DNA of 64,000 nt. It comes from Thermohalobaculum sp964475765. Its GTDB lineage: Bacteria; Pseudomonadota; Alphaproteobacteria; Rhodobacterales; Rhodobacteraceae. Of this stretch, positions 16,189-24,929 are shown piece by piece. The stretch is taken from contig CAYYZH010000001.1 of NCBI GenBank assembly GCA_964475765.1, positions 1-64,000 of the forward strand, read 5' to 3'. Position 1 is the first letter of the stretch; each line of letters starts with the position of its first letter. The position numbers and the translations under genes were made by a program. The notes under the pieces were generated by a model. That model was not told the origin of the DNA, made no database searches, and worked only from the letters and a program-made list of their open reading frames with translations.

Positions 16189-16333
16189 GGGCCTCCCCCA
16201 GTCAAATGGCGCGATCTGATCGTGCGCTCTGGGGGCACCCTAGCATCGGGTTTTGGAATTGGAACAGCGCCAGACAATCACAGCGCTGATAAAACGGGCT
16301 ATAGCTGGGCCGAACGTTACGTCATCTTCGACG

Positions 16334-17332
16334 TCAGCTTACGAGACGGGGGCCGTCCTTGCTTTTGTCCGGCAGGGCGTTGGTATTTTGCTCCTGCGAC
16401 TCGATCTGAGGCGCACCGGTGCCACCAACCAGGGTCGCCCAATCGAGCGCCCTAACCTGAGCCTCTTCGGACAGACCCAGCAGGGAGTCTCCGAGACCGG
16501 CTTTCAGCCGCGCGACCAGCGTGCCGGCGCTTTCCATCAAGTAGCCATCCAGCATCCGCCCATCGAGCGCGTCGCTGAACTGAATGATCCGTTCCTCGGC
16601 GTTAAGGCGGAAGTGGCGCACGGCCTCTTCCTTGGCCGCGGCGACCGCGTGTCCGGCCCGCGCCATGTAAAGCGCAACCTGAGACTCTTCCTTCATCTGC
16701 CGCGCAAAGTTGAACAGCGGTCCCTGATAGGGCGGCACCTTGCTATCTCCGACAGACGGGACCGTGATCCTGCCGTGGAAGATGTCGAGGGTCAGCATGT
16801 CCATTCCGGCATCGCGCGGACGGACCATGATCTGATCGAAGTCACCGGAGAGGTCGAGAAAGTCGGGTGTGCCGATTTGGCGACAAATCCAGAGCGCTTC
16901 GTCGAGCTTGGCAATAAGGTCCTGGCTGAGCTCGCAAAGCTGATCTGCCCCGCGGTCTTCGCCGTGCCAGGGGCCAAAGCGCACAGGCATGCTTTGCTCG
17001 TCGCCGAGGGCCAGTTTCGCAGCGATTGCCAGAGCATCGACCACCGATGCGGCATGACGCGCGGGATAAGGTGCCCATGAGCGGTCGGTTTCAAGATCCT
17101 TAATGCGGCTCTCAACCGTGGCGCCCGGCATGCCATTGCCGGTCAGTGCGGAAAGATAAATCGAAAGGCTGGCGTCGAACTCGGTGAGAACATTTCGGGA
17201 GATTTTGTGCGAAACTACAAAGTTGCGGCCATCGAAACTGACGTCGTGCGCAACACCGAACAGGGCAAGCCGTTGGATGCTCGGCTCGACCACCGCTTCG
17301 AAGAACCCGTCGCGATCCTCATCAAAGTTCAT
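16334..17332 (-). CDS. hypothetical protein downstream of the glutamine-synthetase-like gene
   Basis: A 332-residue protein of no recognised family. It is soluble and acidic, with no signal peptide or membrane helix. Segments that may be useful for searching are FGVAHDVSFDGRNFVV, APYPARHAASVVDALA and RFGPWHGEDRGADQ. The tail (EQNTNALPDKSKDG) looks disordered. The start is ATG 17332 with GAGG four bases upstream. It lies 190 bp downstream of the glutamine-synthetase-like gene on the same strand, in line with olsB-olsA, so it may be co-transcribed. No function is proposed. Confidence 0.65.
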   Translation of the reverse strand: MNFDEDRDGFFEAVVEPSIQRLALFGVAHDVSFDGRNFVVSHKISRNVLTEFDASLSIYLSALTGNGMPGATVESRIKDLETDRSWAPYPARHAASVVDALAIAAKLALGDEQSMPVRFGPWHGEDRGADQLCELSQDLIAKLDEALWICRQIGTPDFLDLSGDFDQIMVRPRDAGMDMLTLDIFHGRITVPSVGDSKVPPYQGPLFNFARQMKEESQVALYMARAGHAVAAAKEEAVRHFRLNAEERIIQFSDALDGRMLDGYLMESAGTLVARLKAGLGDSLLGLSEEAQVRALDWATLVGGTGAPQIESQEQNTNALPDKSKDGPRLVS

Positions 17333-17525
17333 CACACCTCACTCACCTGCGCTTTCAGCTCCAGGTACACCGCTACTCGCCTACTCAGCCAACTTGGCCT
17401 CCTACATGGAACCAAATTCGGCATGAGAATCCCAGCGAAAACCTTTGGACCCGTTAAAAAATGCAGGTTCGGATCAACCGTCGGTCGTTATGCCTTGTCA
17501 TTGTGGCAACCATTTGACGTTGTTG

Positions 17526-18959
17526 TCACACATTCAGGAGAAGATGCTCGCGTTCCCAGGGGCTGATCACCCGCATGAATTCGTCATATTCCTGCTGTTT
17601 CACGGCCGCGTACAAACGTGCGAATCGCTTCCCCAATACATCCTTGAGTGGTTCGCAGCCGTCGAGTTCGTCGAGCCCCTCGAGCAGTCCATATGGCAAT
17701 TCGCGGGGCCGGTCGTAGCTATCGGACTGTACCGCCTGGCGCGGTTCTATCTGTTCTATCAGTCCGAGATACCCGGTCGCGAGGCAGGCGGCGATGGCCA
17801 GATAAGGGTTGGCATCGGCGCCGACAACGCGGTTTTCGACCCGGCGCGCATCCGGCTCCGAAATCGGAATTCGGAGACCCGTCGTGCGATTATCCCTGCC
17901 CCAGTCAAGATTAATCGGTGCTGTCAGATGCGGGACCAGCCGACGGTACGAATTGACATACGGGGCGACAAGCGGCGCTGCAGCTCGAAAATAAGTCTGT
18001 TGCCCGCCGATGAAATTGTAGAACGCCTTGGACGGTTCGCCATCTTTCCGGCTGAAGATGTTGCGTCCGGTCTTGGTCGAGACCACGCTCTGGTGGATGT
18101 GCATCGCCGAGCCTGGCTGCTCCTCCATCGGTTTAGCCATGAACGTCGCATAGCACCCGCAACGCAGCGCAGCCTCGCGGATCATCCGTTTGAACAGAAA
18201 GACCTGATCGGCCAGCTCCAGCGGTGGGCCGTGATTGAGGTTGATCTCAAGCTGGGCCGCACCGGCTTCCTGGATGATGGTGTCGATCTCGAGATGTTGG
18301 GCCGCTGCGTAATCGTAAATATGTTCGAGAACACGGTCGTATTCGTCGGTGGCGGCGATCGAGTAGGCTTGGCTCTTTGCCCCTATCCGGCCTGACCGAC
18401 CAATCGGCGGCTCGAGTGGATAATCTGGATCGGTGTTGGGTTTGGTGAGATAGAACTCGAGCTCCGGTGCGATGACCGGGCGCCAACCTCTTTTCTCATA
18501 AAGCGCAAGCACTCGGCGCAAGACCGAACGCGGTGCAAACTCCACGAGCCGCCCGCGCCGGTCACAGGCGTCGTGTATAACCTGCACCGAGGGGTCTGTG
18601 GCCCAAGGCACGGAACGCGTTGTGGAAAGATCCGGACGCAACTGGATATCGGCATCCGTCGCATATCCGCGATAGTTCTCAAATTCGGGATAGCCGCCGG
18701 TGATGGTTAGAAAGAACAGTGATGTCGGCAGATAAACCGGCGAGAATTGGGTGAACTTCGAGGCTGGCATGACCTTGCCACGTCCTACTCCGGCAAAATC
18801 GGGTGTGACGCATTCGACCTCTTCGACTGCATTTTCGCGCAGCCATTCAGTTAGGGCCGCCGCCTTGTTCACATCGTCTTCCGGCGACTGCGAAAGCGAA
18901 ATTTGCGGTTCGGCCTCACCAGTCAGCCCACTTATGGGATCACTTTGATCTTGTGCCAC
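17526..18959 (-). CDS. glutamine synthetase family protein (gamma-glutamyl ligase type)
   Basis: A 477-residue member of the glutamine synthetase superfamily, class GSI-like/PuuA-GlnT type. Metal and glutamate sites are visible: IAPELEFYL (Glu pair), EAGAAQLEINL, GSAMHIHQSV (His ligand), and LTAPINLDWGRDNRTTGLRI with RVENRVVGADANPYLA. The adenylylation Tyr loop of true GlnA is not evident. It probably joins glutamate to an amine rather than to ammonia. The GTG start at 18959 has AAGGA nine bases upstream. It begins 12 bp after the olsA stop, so it is likely part of the same transcript. A link to amino-acid-containing lipids is speculative. Confidence 0.9.
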   Translation of the reverse strand: MAQDQSDPISGLTGEAEPQISLSQSPEDDVNKAAALTEWLRENAVEEVECVTPDFAGVGRGKVMPASKFTQFSPVYLPTSLFFLTITGGYPEFENYRGYATDADIQLRPDLSTTRSVPWATDPSVQVIHDACDRRGRLVEFAPRSVLRRVLALYEKRGWRPVIAPELEFYLTKPNTDPDYPLEPPIGRSGRIGAKSQAYSIAATDEYDRVLEHIYDYAAAQHLEIDTIIQEAGAAQLEINLNHGPPLELADQVFLFKRMIREAALRCGCYATFMAKPMEEQPGSAMHIHQSVVSTKTGRNIFSRKDGEPSKAFYNFIGGQQTYFRAAAPLVAPYVNSYRRLVPHLTAPINLDWGRDNRTTGLRIPISEPDARRVENRVVGADANPYLAIAACLATGYLGLIEQIEPRQAVQSDSYDRPRELPYGLLEGLDELDGCEPLKDVLGKRFARLYAAVKQQEYDEFMRVISPWEREHLLLNV

Positions 18960-18971
18960 GATGCGTTTCCT

Positions 18972-19835
18972 TCAGGAGCCCGTCAGGTCAGGTGCTGCCG
19001 GTTGCGTGTTTGCTGGGCCAAGCCTAGCAAAACCGGTCGCGACCGCCGACTGACAATGATCAGCCAGTGCTTTTCGGTTATCGAATGCTGCTGCCTTGAT
19101 CGGCTCGAGAAAGGTGACATCAACCTGACCGCCCCGGGACCGGGTCATGATGTCCCAGATATGCCCCTCAAACGGCATGTCTCCCCACCATCCATAAAGC
19201 GCCCCGGGAAGTTTGCTCGCGGGGTTCGGTCGATATCTAAGTGCGACTGGCTGGATGCTGATCTCCATCCCTGTCCCTTCATGGAAGAAGACGGAAAAGA
19301 GCGAGCTTTTAAATGCCAGGACCCGCTGGCCATCGGTCGACGTGCCTTCGGGGAAAAAGCAAAGTAATTGATCATGATCGATCCGTTCGCGCAGGATCGC
19401 TTCCTGGCGTTTCGCTTCGGTCCGCTTGCGTTTGATGAAGACGGTGCCGGTGACACGGGCGATAAAGCCGATACCCGGCCATGCCGCAACATCGTCTTTT
19501 GAGACGAAGTAGATGAGATGCACTGCGCGCAACGCTAGAATGTCGATCCAGGTCGAATGGTTGGCAACCAGCGCGCCGCGGTCAATCGGCTTACCAGAGA
19601 CGGTCAGAGTGAGCCCGGCAAGCGCGAGGCAAATCCTTGACCATTGCTTTGCGATCCAGAAGTGGAAAACCACCCAACGGCCAAGGAAGTATCTAAGGCT
19701 GCGCCCTATCAGGAACAGCCCCAGCGCGATGAGCGTCACACTAACAAGTGTTACAATCCGGACCACGCCCCGGATCTTTTGATACCAGGTGAGTTTTGGA
19801 AGCTTGGGAGGCTGTTCAGCATTCCAGGTTGTCAT
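18972..19835 (-). CDS. olsA: 1-acyl-glycerol-3-phosphate acyltransferase family, lyso-ornithine lipid O-acyltransferase
   Basis: A 287-residue PlsC-family acyltransferase. A membrane segment lies at residues about 26-46 (VRIVTLVSVTLIALGLFLIG). The catalytic NHSTWID (NHx4D) and FPEGTS motifs are intact. The adjacent OlsB-type N-acyltransferase, 27 bp upstream, marks it as the O-acyltransferase that finishes ornithine lipid at the inner membrane. In other roseobacters the orthologous enzyme also serves glutamine lipid and phospholipid synthesis. Identification as OlsA rests on context as much as sequence; PlsC activity may coexist. Confidence 0.85.
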   Translation of the reverse strand: MTTWNAEQPPKLPKLTWYQKIRGVVRIVTLVSVTLIALGLFLIGRSLRYFLGRWVVFHFWIAKQWSRICLALAGLTLTVSGKPIDRGALVANHSTWIDILALRAVHLIYFVSKDDVAAWPGIGFIARVTGTVFIKRKRTEAKRQEAILRERIDHDQLLCFFPEGTSTDGQRVLAFKSSLFSVFFHEGTGMEISIQPVALRYRPNPASKLPGALYGWWGDMPFEGHIWDIMTRSRGGQVDVTFLEPIKAAAFDNRKALADHCQSAVATGFARLGPANTQPAAPDLTGS

Positions 19836-19862
19836 GATGGCGCAGCCGATCGCGCTTTGGTT

Positions 19863-20666
19863 TCAGCCGAGGATACGGTCGACCGAACCGCCCCGCTTGC
19901 GCGAGTAGAATTGGCGATAGCGTTGCACCATTCTCGAGGTATCCATGAGGAGGCAGACATCGACAGTATTGAATTCATAGTCGATATATGCGCCTTCGCC
20001 AACAAATCCGCCGAGCCGGATATAGGCCTTGATAAGCGCTGGAGTTTGGCGCATCGCTTCAAATTTCTCGACTTTATCCTCGGGCAGAACATCCATAGCG
20101 ACGAAATGCTCGTCACAAGCGCGGACCCGCAGGTCCTCTGGTGCCAGGTGGTTGTAGTGGAGATAACTGAGCGCATGAGCAATCGGTTCGATCTCCCGCC
20201 CGTGAAAACTGGCGACGCCGAACATGACCGAAACATCGTTGGCAGTGACATAATCGCCCAGCCCGGTCCACAAGAGATGCATCCCAGCGCCGCCACGGTG
20301 CTGCGCATCAACGCAGGACCGTCCGAGTTCCACCGTCTGGCGCGGATAAGCGACCAACCTTTCTAGATTATACTCCGATGCACCATAAAATCCGATGTTC
20401 TCGCGGGCTCGGTCTCCGCGCATCAGCCGGTACACGCCTACCACTCCGCGTTCGACGTCTTCGCTCTCGCATTCGTTGTCGATGAGTAGCAGGTGTTCGA
20501 AATAGGGATCAAAGCGGTCGCGTTCACGTCGATCCCCAACATCCTCAGGGTTCGGCGTTGCACCCATTTCCTCGACGAAAACGCGGTATCTCAGACGTTG
20601 AGCAGCCGCTACATCCGCGTCTTCTTCTGCTAGTCTAACGGTAAAGCGGCCGGCGTCGATGCGCAT
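19863..20666 (-). CDS. olsB: L-ornithine N-alpha-acyltransferase (GNAT-like acyl-ACP transferase)
   Basis: A 267-residue OlsB/autoinducer-synthase-like GNAT N-acyltransferase. It transfers a 3-hydroxyacyl group from ACP to the alpha-amino group of ornithine to give lyso-ornithine lipid. Signatures: LRYRVFVEEMGA, FDPYFEHLLLID, ELGRSCVDAQHRGG, FGVASFHGREI and the C-terminal KAYIRLGGFVGEGAYIDYEF (20 residues). The start is ATG 20666 because GGAGG lies ten bases upstream; an earlier in-frame start lacks this. First gene of olsB-olsA-GS-like. A perfect 12-bp palindrome CGTCGCGCGACG (20721-20732) lies in the promoter region. Phosphate control, usual for such lipids, is not visible here. Confidence 0.9.
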   Translation of the reverse strand: MRIDAGRFTVRLAEEDADVAAAQRLRYRVFVEEMGATPNPEDVGDRRERDRFDPYFEHLLLIDNECESEDVERGVVGVYRLMRGDRARENIGFYGASEYNLERLVAYPRQTVELGRSCVDAQHRGGAGMHLLWTGLGDYVTANDVSVMFGVASFHGREIEPIAHALSYLHYNHLAPEDLRVRACDEHFVAMDVLPEDKVEKFEAMRQTPALIKAYIRLGGFVGEGAYIDYEFNTVDVCLLMDTSRMVQRYRQFYSRKRGGSVDRILG

Positions 20667-20864
20667 TCTTGTCTGGCCTCCGATCACGCCAAATCAGGTC
20701 GGCGATTGACGGGTGCGATGCGTCGCGCGACGGTGCGGGACACTAGGTGGATTGCATGGTCGGCGCAAGCGGTTCGGAAATTACATCTTGGTTAATGTTT
20801 GTTAACAGTTTCGACTGAATGTCATTGCTTGGAAGCGATGTTGCCAGAGAAAAACGCGATAGGT

Positions 20865-21044
20865 CTATCGGGATTCGAACATGATGAGTTCAAGGTCGGT
20901 GTGCTCCCCTTTAAAAACTACCTTGCCCTGGTTCTCGAAATTCACAGTGATCCGGTCGCCGATGATCGATTGTACCTGCCCCAAGCCCCAGTCCGGCCGT
21001 CTTGCCATTCTGACGAGTGCACCCACTTCAAGACCAAACGACAT
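20865..21044 (-). CDS. DUF3553 domain protein
   Basis: A 59-residue conserved alphaproteobacterial protein of unknown function. The single SH3-like domain has the characteristic GALVRMARRPDWGLGQVQS followed by RITVNFENQGKVVF. The start is ATG 21044, which gives the usual family N-terminus; a longer start adds only MEHY. It is divergent from chpT, 40 bp away, an arrangement often seen in Rhodobacteraceae. Cytoplasmic; no catalytic residues are evident. Confidence 0.85.
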   Translation of the reverse strand: MSFGLEVGALVRMARRPDWGLGQVQSIIGDRITVNFENQGKVVFKGEHTDLELIMFESR

Positions 21045-21084
21045 GTAGTGTTCCAATTTGTGTCAACCAGGAGAGGTGCTCAAT

Positions 21085-21738
21085 TTGGCTGATCCGACCG
21101 ACGACGTTGATCTAGCGGCTCTGATCGCGACGCGGATCTGCCATGATCTTGTGAGCCCGGTGGGAGCGGTCGTCAACGGAATCAGCCTGATTCAGGAAAT
21201 GTCGGGCGCAAATTGTAGTGAGGAAACTGCGCTCATCGGTCAAAGTGCACATCGCGCGTCACGACTGTTGCAATTCTATCGGATAGCGTTTGGGGAGGTT
21301 ACTGATGACGCCGCAGATATTCTATCCTCGGTCATTCGGGATCATGCGATCTCTTTATTGTCGACGCCGCGAGTGTCGGTTGAACTTGAGGACACACATG
21401 GTTTGCCATTGCCCCGAGCTAAAGCTCGAATGTTGTGCTTGCTAATTCTTGTTGCCCGTGCCCTCGCGGGCAGGCGAAGCCAAGTTCGGATTGCTGTTCC
21501 CTGTCAGGGTGGTTTGTGTTTTGTGGCGGTGGTAGAGCCTGTCGGAGATGCCAATGTCGCACAGTTTTTACCTCTCCTGGAGAACTCGACGAGCGAGTCC
21601 GTTCTTGTTTTGCCCCGCGCGATTGAGTTTATGCTGTTAGCGCGCGCGGCTAAACAGCAGGCCATGTCAATCGACATCTACCGAGAGGGTGGGATTGTTG
21701 TTTTGCAACTTCGAGAGAAGCTCTCAATTGACGAATGA
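21085..21738 (+). CDS. chpT: histidine phosphotransferase ChpT
   Basis: A 217-residue phosphotransfer protein that relays phosphate from CckA to CtrA and CpdR. The phospho-accepting His is in RICHDLVSPVGAVVNG, in the first helix of a DHp-like dimerisation bundle. A degenerate ATPase-like C-terminal domain follows. The start is TTG 21085, with GGAGAGG eight bases upstream. In roseobacters the CckA-ChpT-CtrA relay drives motility, which agrees with the flagellar genes immediately downstream on the opposite strand. It converges with the DUF1217 gene, with only 4 bp between the stops. Confidence 0.9.
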   Translation: MADPTDDVDLAALIATRICHDLVSPVGAVVNGISLIQEMSGANCSEETALIGQSAHRASRLLQFYRIAFGEVTDDAADILSSVIRDHAISLLSTPRVSVELEDTHGLPLPRAKARMLCLLILVARALAGRRSQVRIAVPCQGGLCFVAVVEPVGDANVAQFLPLLENSTSESVLVLPRAIEFMLLARAAKQQAMSIDIYREGGIVVLQLREKLSIDE

Positions 21739-21742
21739 ATGT

Positions 21743-22588
21743 TCAATTAGGTAGAACTGACCGGAACAGCCCTGCCTGCGCACTTGCGCCTAGTCCGCTC
21801 GATTGCAGCAGCCCTAAGGCAACTGAACCACGGACTGTTGGGCTGGACACGCCATTTCGAACCTGTTGGTTCAGCATGAATCGATCGATGAATTCGTCAA
21901 TCCCACCATCGCTGAAGATCTCTGACGGCGAAGACGAGCCGAACAGAGCTGCGGAACGGGCTTCTACTTCGTCAAGTTGAAGATCAAGATCGAGTGCCGC
22001 GAATTGGTTCGGGAGATTGAGCGTGGACTCAACTACTTCGCGAAGAGGAGTAGATCCCAGAAGCTGAAGCCAGACAGTCCGGTCATTTGTGGACTTAGAA
22101 ACGAATTCAGCAGCCTCACGCCTAAAGTTCATAACTAGTCTCAGATCAAAATCGACTTCCCCCACGGAAGTTTCGAACTGGCGTTCCAAAAATCTGTCTA
22201 CGATGTTCTGACGGGTAGTTTCGAACACCAAAGTCCCACCGAAATCTCCAAAACCGAGGAACGCCGCCATCTCACGGTATGCGGGTTCAACAAGTCGGTT
22301 CGCGAATGCCGAACTCTCGAGCGATCCTTCTTCGATGACCTTGCGGACAAATGCTCCTTTGTTTAGGTCTTCTTCTAAACCAAACGCGCTGAGGACGACT
22401 GAAAGCAGCCTACGGTCACCGACCAAAGCATCGACTGTTGTCACACTTGCAGCAACTTCTAGAAAGTAATCTGCTTCACGTTGGATGTCGCTACTTTGAG
22501 AGAAAGTTTCAAACAAGCGCTCGGATGCTTGATCAAGAAACCTAAGCCCTAGAAGACCACCAAAGGGTATTGCCGGAAGTAAAGGCAT
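21743..22588 (-). CDS. DUF1217 flagellar-locus protein
   Basis: A 281-residue protein of the DUF1217 family, found in alphaproteobacterial flagellar clusters. The repeated-helix character is visible (QREADYFLEVAASVTTVDAL, LEEDLNKGAFVRKVIEEG). The N-terminus starts MPLLPAIPFGGLLGLRFLD. The ATG overlaps the flbT stop by one base (TAATG), so translation is coupled. The gene appears more AT-rich than its neighbours. Its role in flagellar assembly is unassigned. Confidence 0.8.
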   Translation of the reverse strand: MPLLPAIPFGGLLGLRFLDQASERLFETFSQSSDIQREADYFLEVAASVTTVDALVGDRRLLSVVLSAFGLEEDLNKGAFVRKVIEEGSLESSAFANRLVEPAYREMAAFLGFGDFGGTLVFETTRQNIVDRFLERQFETSVGEVDFDLRLVMNFRREAAEFVSKSTNDRTVWLQLLGSTPLREVVESTLNLPNQFAALDLDLQLDEVEARSAALFGSSSPSEIFSDGGIDEFIDRFMLNQQVRNGVSSPTVRGSVALGLLQSSGLGASAQAGLFRSVLPN

Positions 22589-23022
22589 TACTGTGCGCAG
22601 CGTTCGACACGTGAGAATACATTGTCAACACGTCTCAGCAATTCTTCTTCAATTGGAAGTAATTTTCGGAGCGCGCGGAGGGTGGCATAGTAATTTCCGC
22701 TTTCAAGCGCGCTTTCTGCTTCGTCAATTCCTTGCAGGCCGTCAAGGCCGGAGAAGGCATCACGCAACTGACTTATACCTTTGGAGAGTTGATCGAGTGC
22801 ACTGTCGTCCGTACTTTCGCCTGCAACAAGAAGCTGTGCGATATAGCAGACGCGTTTGACAGGTGTGGTAGCCTCTTCAGGGTGAATGGCATCGCGCAGG
22901 CGCAGTATCTTTGCGTCTGGGGTCTTTACGATAAGGCGGGCGTTGCGGTCGCCGTTCTGCATAACGACACCGTTGACTAAGATTTGTTCATGTGCCCGTA
23001 GTTTGAGAATTAGCCCCGGCAT
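22588..23022 (-). CDS. flbT: flagellin synthesis regulator FlbT
   Basis: A 144-residue FlbT, a post-transcriptional regulator that in Caulobacter binds the flagellin mRNA leader and destabilises it; in other alphaproteobacteria it can activate. Family features: LILKLRAHEQILVNGVVMQN, RLIVKTPDAKILRLRDAI and EEATTPVKRVCYIAQLL. The start is ATG 23022, four bases after the flaF stop; a longer frame upstream is not family-like. The order fliC-flaF-flbT-DUF1217 is one minus-strand unit behind a terminator after the flagellin gene. Confidence 0.92.
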   Translation of the reverse strand: MPGLILKLRAHEQILVNGVVMQNGDRNARLIVKTPDAKILRLRDAIHPEEATTPVKRVCYIAQLLVAGESTDDSALDQLSKGISQLRDAFSGLDGLQGIDEAESALESGNYYATLRALRKLLPIEEELLRRVDNVFSRVERCAQ

Positions 23023-23026
23023 CGGT

Positions 23027-23404
23027 TTATGCCTTGTTCTGTGTGTTTGATCGAAGACCACGCATAATGGACGTGTTGACCTCAATTAGAGGCGCGCAGT
23101 CGGCTTCGTTACGCAAGACTTTTTGGGTGTGCGCGACAGTGAACTCGTACAGATAGAACAGACGTGCTCGGAGTTCGGGTTGTAGTGCGTTGTCGGGCTC
23201 CATCACGTCCAACGCAATAGTGCGCCATAACGTAAGGTTATCGTGGACCGCGTCGACTAGTTCAGCATACCGTTCGCTTGCGGATCGCATCCGGTTGAGA
23301 CGTCCAGTGATCGACGCGAAGACCTGATATTCAACATCGCGCGGTGTTCCTGTGAATCGCGCAGCCGTGACATAGCCATTCTGCCTGTTGGCATTCGCAG
23401 ACAT
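23027..23404 (-). CDS. flaF: flagellar biosynthesis regulator FlaF
   Basis: A 125-residue FlaF, needed for flagellin translation or secretion and acting opposite to FlbT. It has the compact all-helical family fold (VEYQVFASITGRLNRMR, LTLWRTIALDVM, LRARLFYLYEFTVAHTQKVL). The start is ATG 23404 with AAAGGAG seven bases upstream. It lies 86 bp downstream of the flagellin stop, behind a strong hairpin terminator, so it is transcribed by partial readthrough or from its own promoter. Confidence 0.92.
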   Translation of the reverse strand: MSANANRQNGYVTAARFTGTPRDVEYQVFASITGRLNRMRSASERYAELVDAVHDNLTLWRTIALDVMEPDNALQPELRARLFYLYEFTVAHTQKVLRNEADCAPLIEVNTSIMRGLRSNTQNKA

Positions 23405-23446
23405 CTTGGCTCCTTTCACGCGGTTCCGCGTCTCACATTGGGGTAT

Positions 23447-23480
23447 AAAAAAGAAGCCGGGGCGAGGGAGCCGCCCCGGC
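23447..23480 (-). terminator. intrinsic terminator after the flagellin gene
   Basis: GCCGGGGCG (23456-23464) and CGCCCCGGC (23472-23480) form a perfect 9-bp GC-rich stem with a 7-base loop. On the minus strand the stem is followed by TTCTTTTTTA. It separates the highly expressed flagellin gene from flaF-flbT and probably lowers their expression relative to flagellin. Confidence 0.88.
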
Positions 23481-23490
23481 CGAAGTCAAA

Positions 23491-24702
23491 CTATCGGAAC
23501 AGTGCCAGAATGTTCTGAGGTGCCTGGTTGGCGATCGACAATGCCTGAATGCCAAGCTGTTGCTGGACCTGCAGAGCCTGTAGACGTGCCGAAGCTTCTT
23601 CCAGATCTGCATCGACCAATGCACCGATACCCGACTTGAAGCTGTCGGTCAGGGTCGAGAGGAAATCGCTTTGCAGATCGACCCGCTTCTCGGCCGTACC
23701 CAGAGCAGCCTGAGCGTCGACGGTTGTCTGAATCAGAGTCTCAATCGAGGTGAGAGCTGCCGCTGCGCCAACTGCGGTGCTAACGTCAACTCCCGCCAGA
23801 GCAGAGAGACCGCCCGAGCCAACCGAAACGGTGCGTGCGCTTACCGTGAAGTCAGCGGCACCGCCAGTGTTACCGAATTGAATTTCACCACCAGCGACAA
23901 AGTCAGTTTCGAGACCGTCAACGCCGAGAGCATCGATTGCGTTGCGGAGCCCTGCAGCCACGACATCTTCAGTCGTTGCAGAGGCAACATCCTGATCGGT
24001 CACTGTGTAGCTTGCAATCTGATCATCGATTGCGACTTCGATCCGGTCACCAGCAACCAGAGGGCCGGAGTTGTCGATGATGATCGATTCATCGCCAACT
24101 GTGCCGCCTGTATCCAGGAAGAACGCTGCAGAATCGGCGCCAGCAGAAACGCCTGACGAGCCAGCCAGAGCACCACGTGCAGCACCTGCGGCAATGCCGA
24201 GGTTCTGTCCAGAGACATTGATTTGAGATGCGGTTACGTTGCCAGCCGCATCCCGATCCAGCGATGCGAGAATATCGATGCTGGCGGTCGAGCCGTCGAT
24301 CAGGTTCAGGCCGTTAAACTGCGCGGCACTGATGATGCTGCCGACCTGATCACGCAGCGAGACGATTTCATTCTGGATGGTGGTCCGGTCGACGTTGTCT
24401 TCGTTGGCCGCCACGATCTGACCTTTGATCTCCGTCAGCAGCTCACCAATTGCGTTGGAAGCGTTTGAAGCAACCGAGACGGTCGATGCTCCGAGGTTCA
24501 GCGAGTCAGAGATTGCCTTGAAGCCCGCAACATCCGATTCCATGACCTTCGAGATGGCAAACACCGCGGCGTTGTCCTTGGCGCTCGCGACCTTCTTACC
24601 GGTCGAGATCTGGCTGTTGACGGTTTCGAGGTTCTTGTTCGTGGTTCGCAGGGTCTGAAGGGCCACCATTGCGGCCGAGTTGGTGAGAACACTTGCGCTC
24701 AT
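23491..24702 (-). CDS. fliC: flagellin
   Basis: A 403-residue flagellin, the filament subunit exported by the flagellar type III system. Conserved D0/D1 N-terminus: SAAMVALQTLRTTNKNLETV and ISTGKKVASAKDNAAVFAIS. Conserved C-terminus: LQVQQQLGIQALSIANQAPQ followed by NILALFR. The central region from about residue 180 to 310 is variable, Gly/Ala/Asp-rich and Cys-free. The start is ATG 24702, with AAGGA upstream; an N-terminal extension in the same frame is not flagellin-like. The leader contains a hairpin immediately before the ribosome-binding site. It is a single flagellin gene here, followed by a terminator. Confidence 0.96.
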   Translation of the reverse strand: MSASVLTNSAAMVALQTLRTTNKNLETVNSQISTGKKVASAKDNAAVFAISKVMESDVAGFKAISDSLNLGASTVSVASNASNAIGELLTEIKGQIVAANEDNVDRTTIQNEIVSLRDQVGSIISAAQFNGLNLIDGSTASIDILASLDRDAAGNVTASQINVSGQNLGIAAGAARGALAGSSGVSAGADSAAFFLDTGGTVGDESIIIDNSGPLVAGDRIEVAIDDQIASYTVTDQDVASATTEDVVAAGLRNAIDALGVDGLETDFVAGGEIQFGNTGGAADFTVSARTVSVGSGGLSALAGVDVSTAVGAAAALTSIETLIQTTVDAQAALGTAEKRVDLQSDFLSTLTDSFKSGIGALVDADLEEASARLQALQVQQQLGIQALSIANQAPQNILALFR

Positions 24703-24721
24703 GACATCATTCCTTTTTTCA

Positions 24722-24740
24722 GCGGCGTTTTCCGCGCCGC
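24722..24740 (-). promoter_or_regulatory. hairpin in the flagellin mRNA leader
   Basis: GCGGCG (24722-24727) pairs with CGCCGC (24735-24740) around a 7-base loop, about 20 bases upstream of the flagellin ATG and directly before the AAGGA ribosome-binding site. FlbT acts on flagellin leaders in relatives, so this is a candidate control site; that link is inferred. No clear sigma28 or sigma54 promoter was found in 24741-24929. Confidence 0.45.
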
Positions 24741-24929
24741 AATTCACTTTCACCCCAAGTTCGGGGATGAGGATTTAGGCGTCGCATCGCCCGTTGGAAC
24801 GTGTCTTCTGACAGGAGCCCGATCGTTCGAACCGGGTTGGCCATTCGAAGAGGCCTATGACGACACAAAACACGCAAAGGCTTAGCATCAGGTAAAGCTG
24901 TCCGAGTTTTTCCGTCGAATATCAGATGG

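Noticed and set aside
20792..20805. TTAATGTTTGTTAA as a CtrA box near chpT and olsB
   Set aside because: The spacing between the two TTAA halves is 6 rather than the 7 bases of the consensus, and it lies downstream of DUF3553, not at the chpT promoter.
24741..24929. sigma28 or sigma54 promoter for flagellin
   Set aside because: No TAAA/GCCGATAA or TGGC/TTGC pair with correct spacing could be found by eye, so no promoter is claimed.
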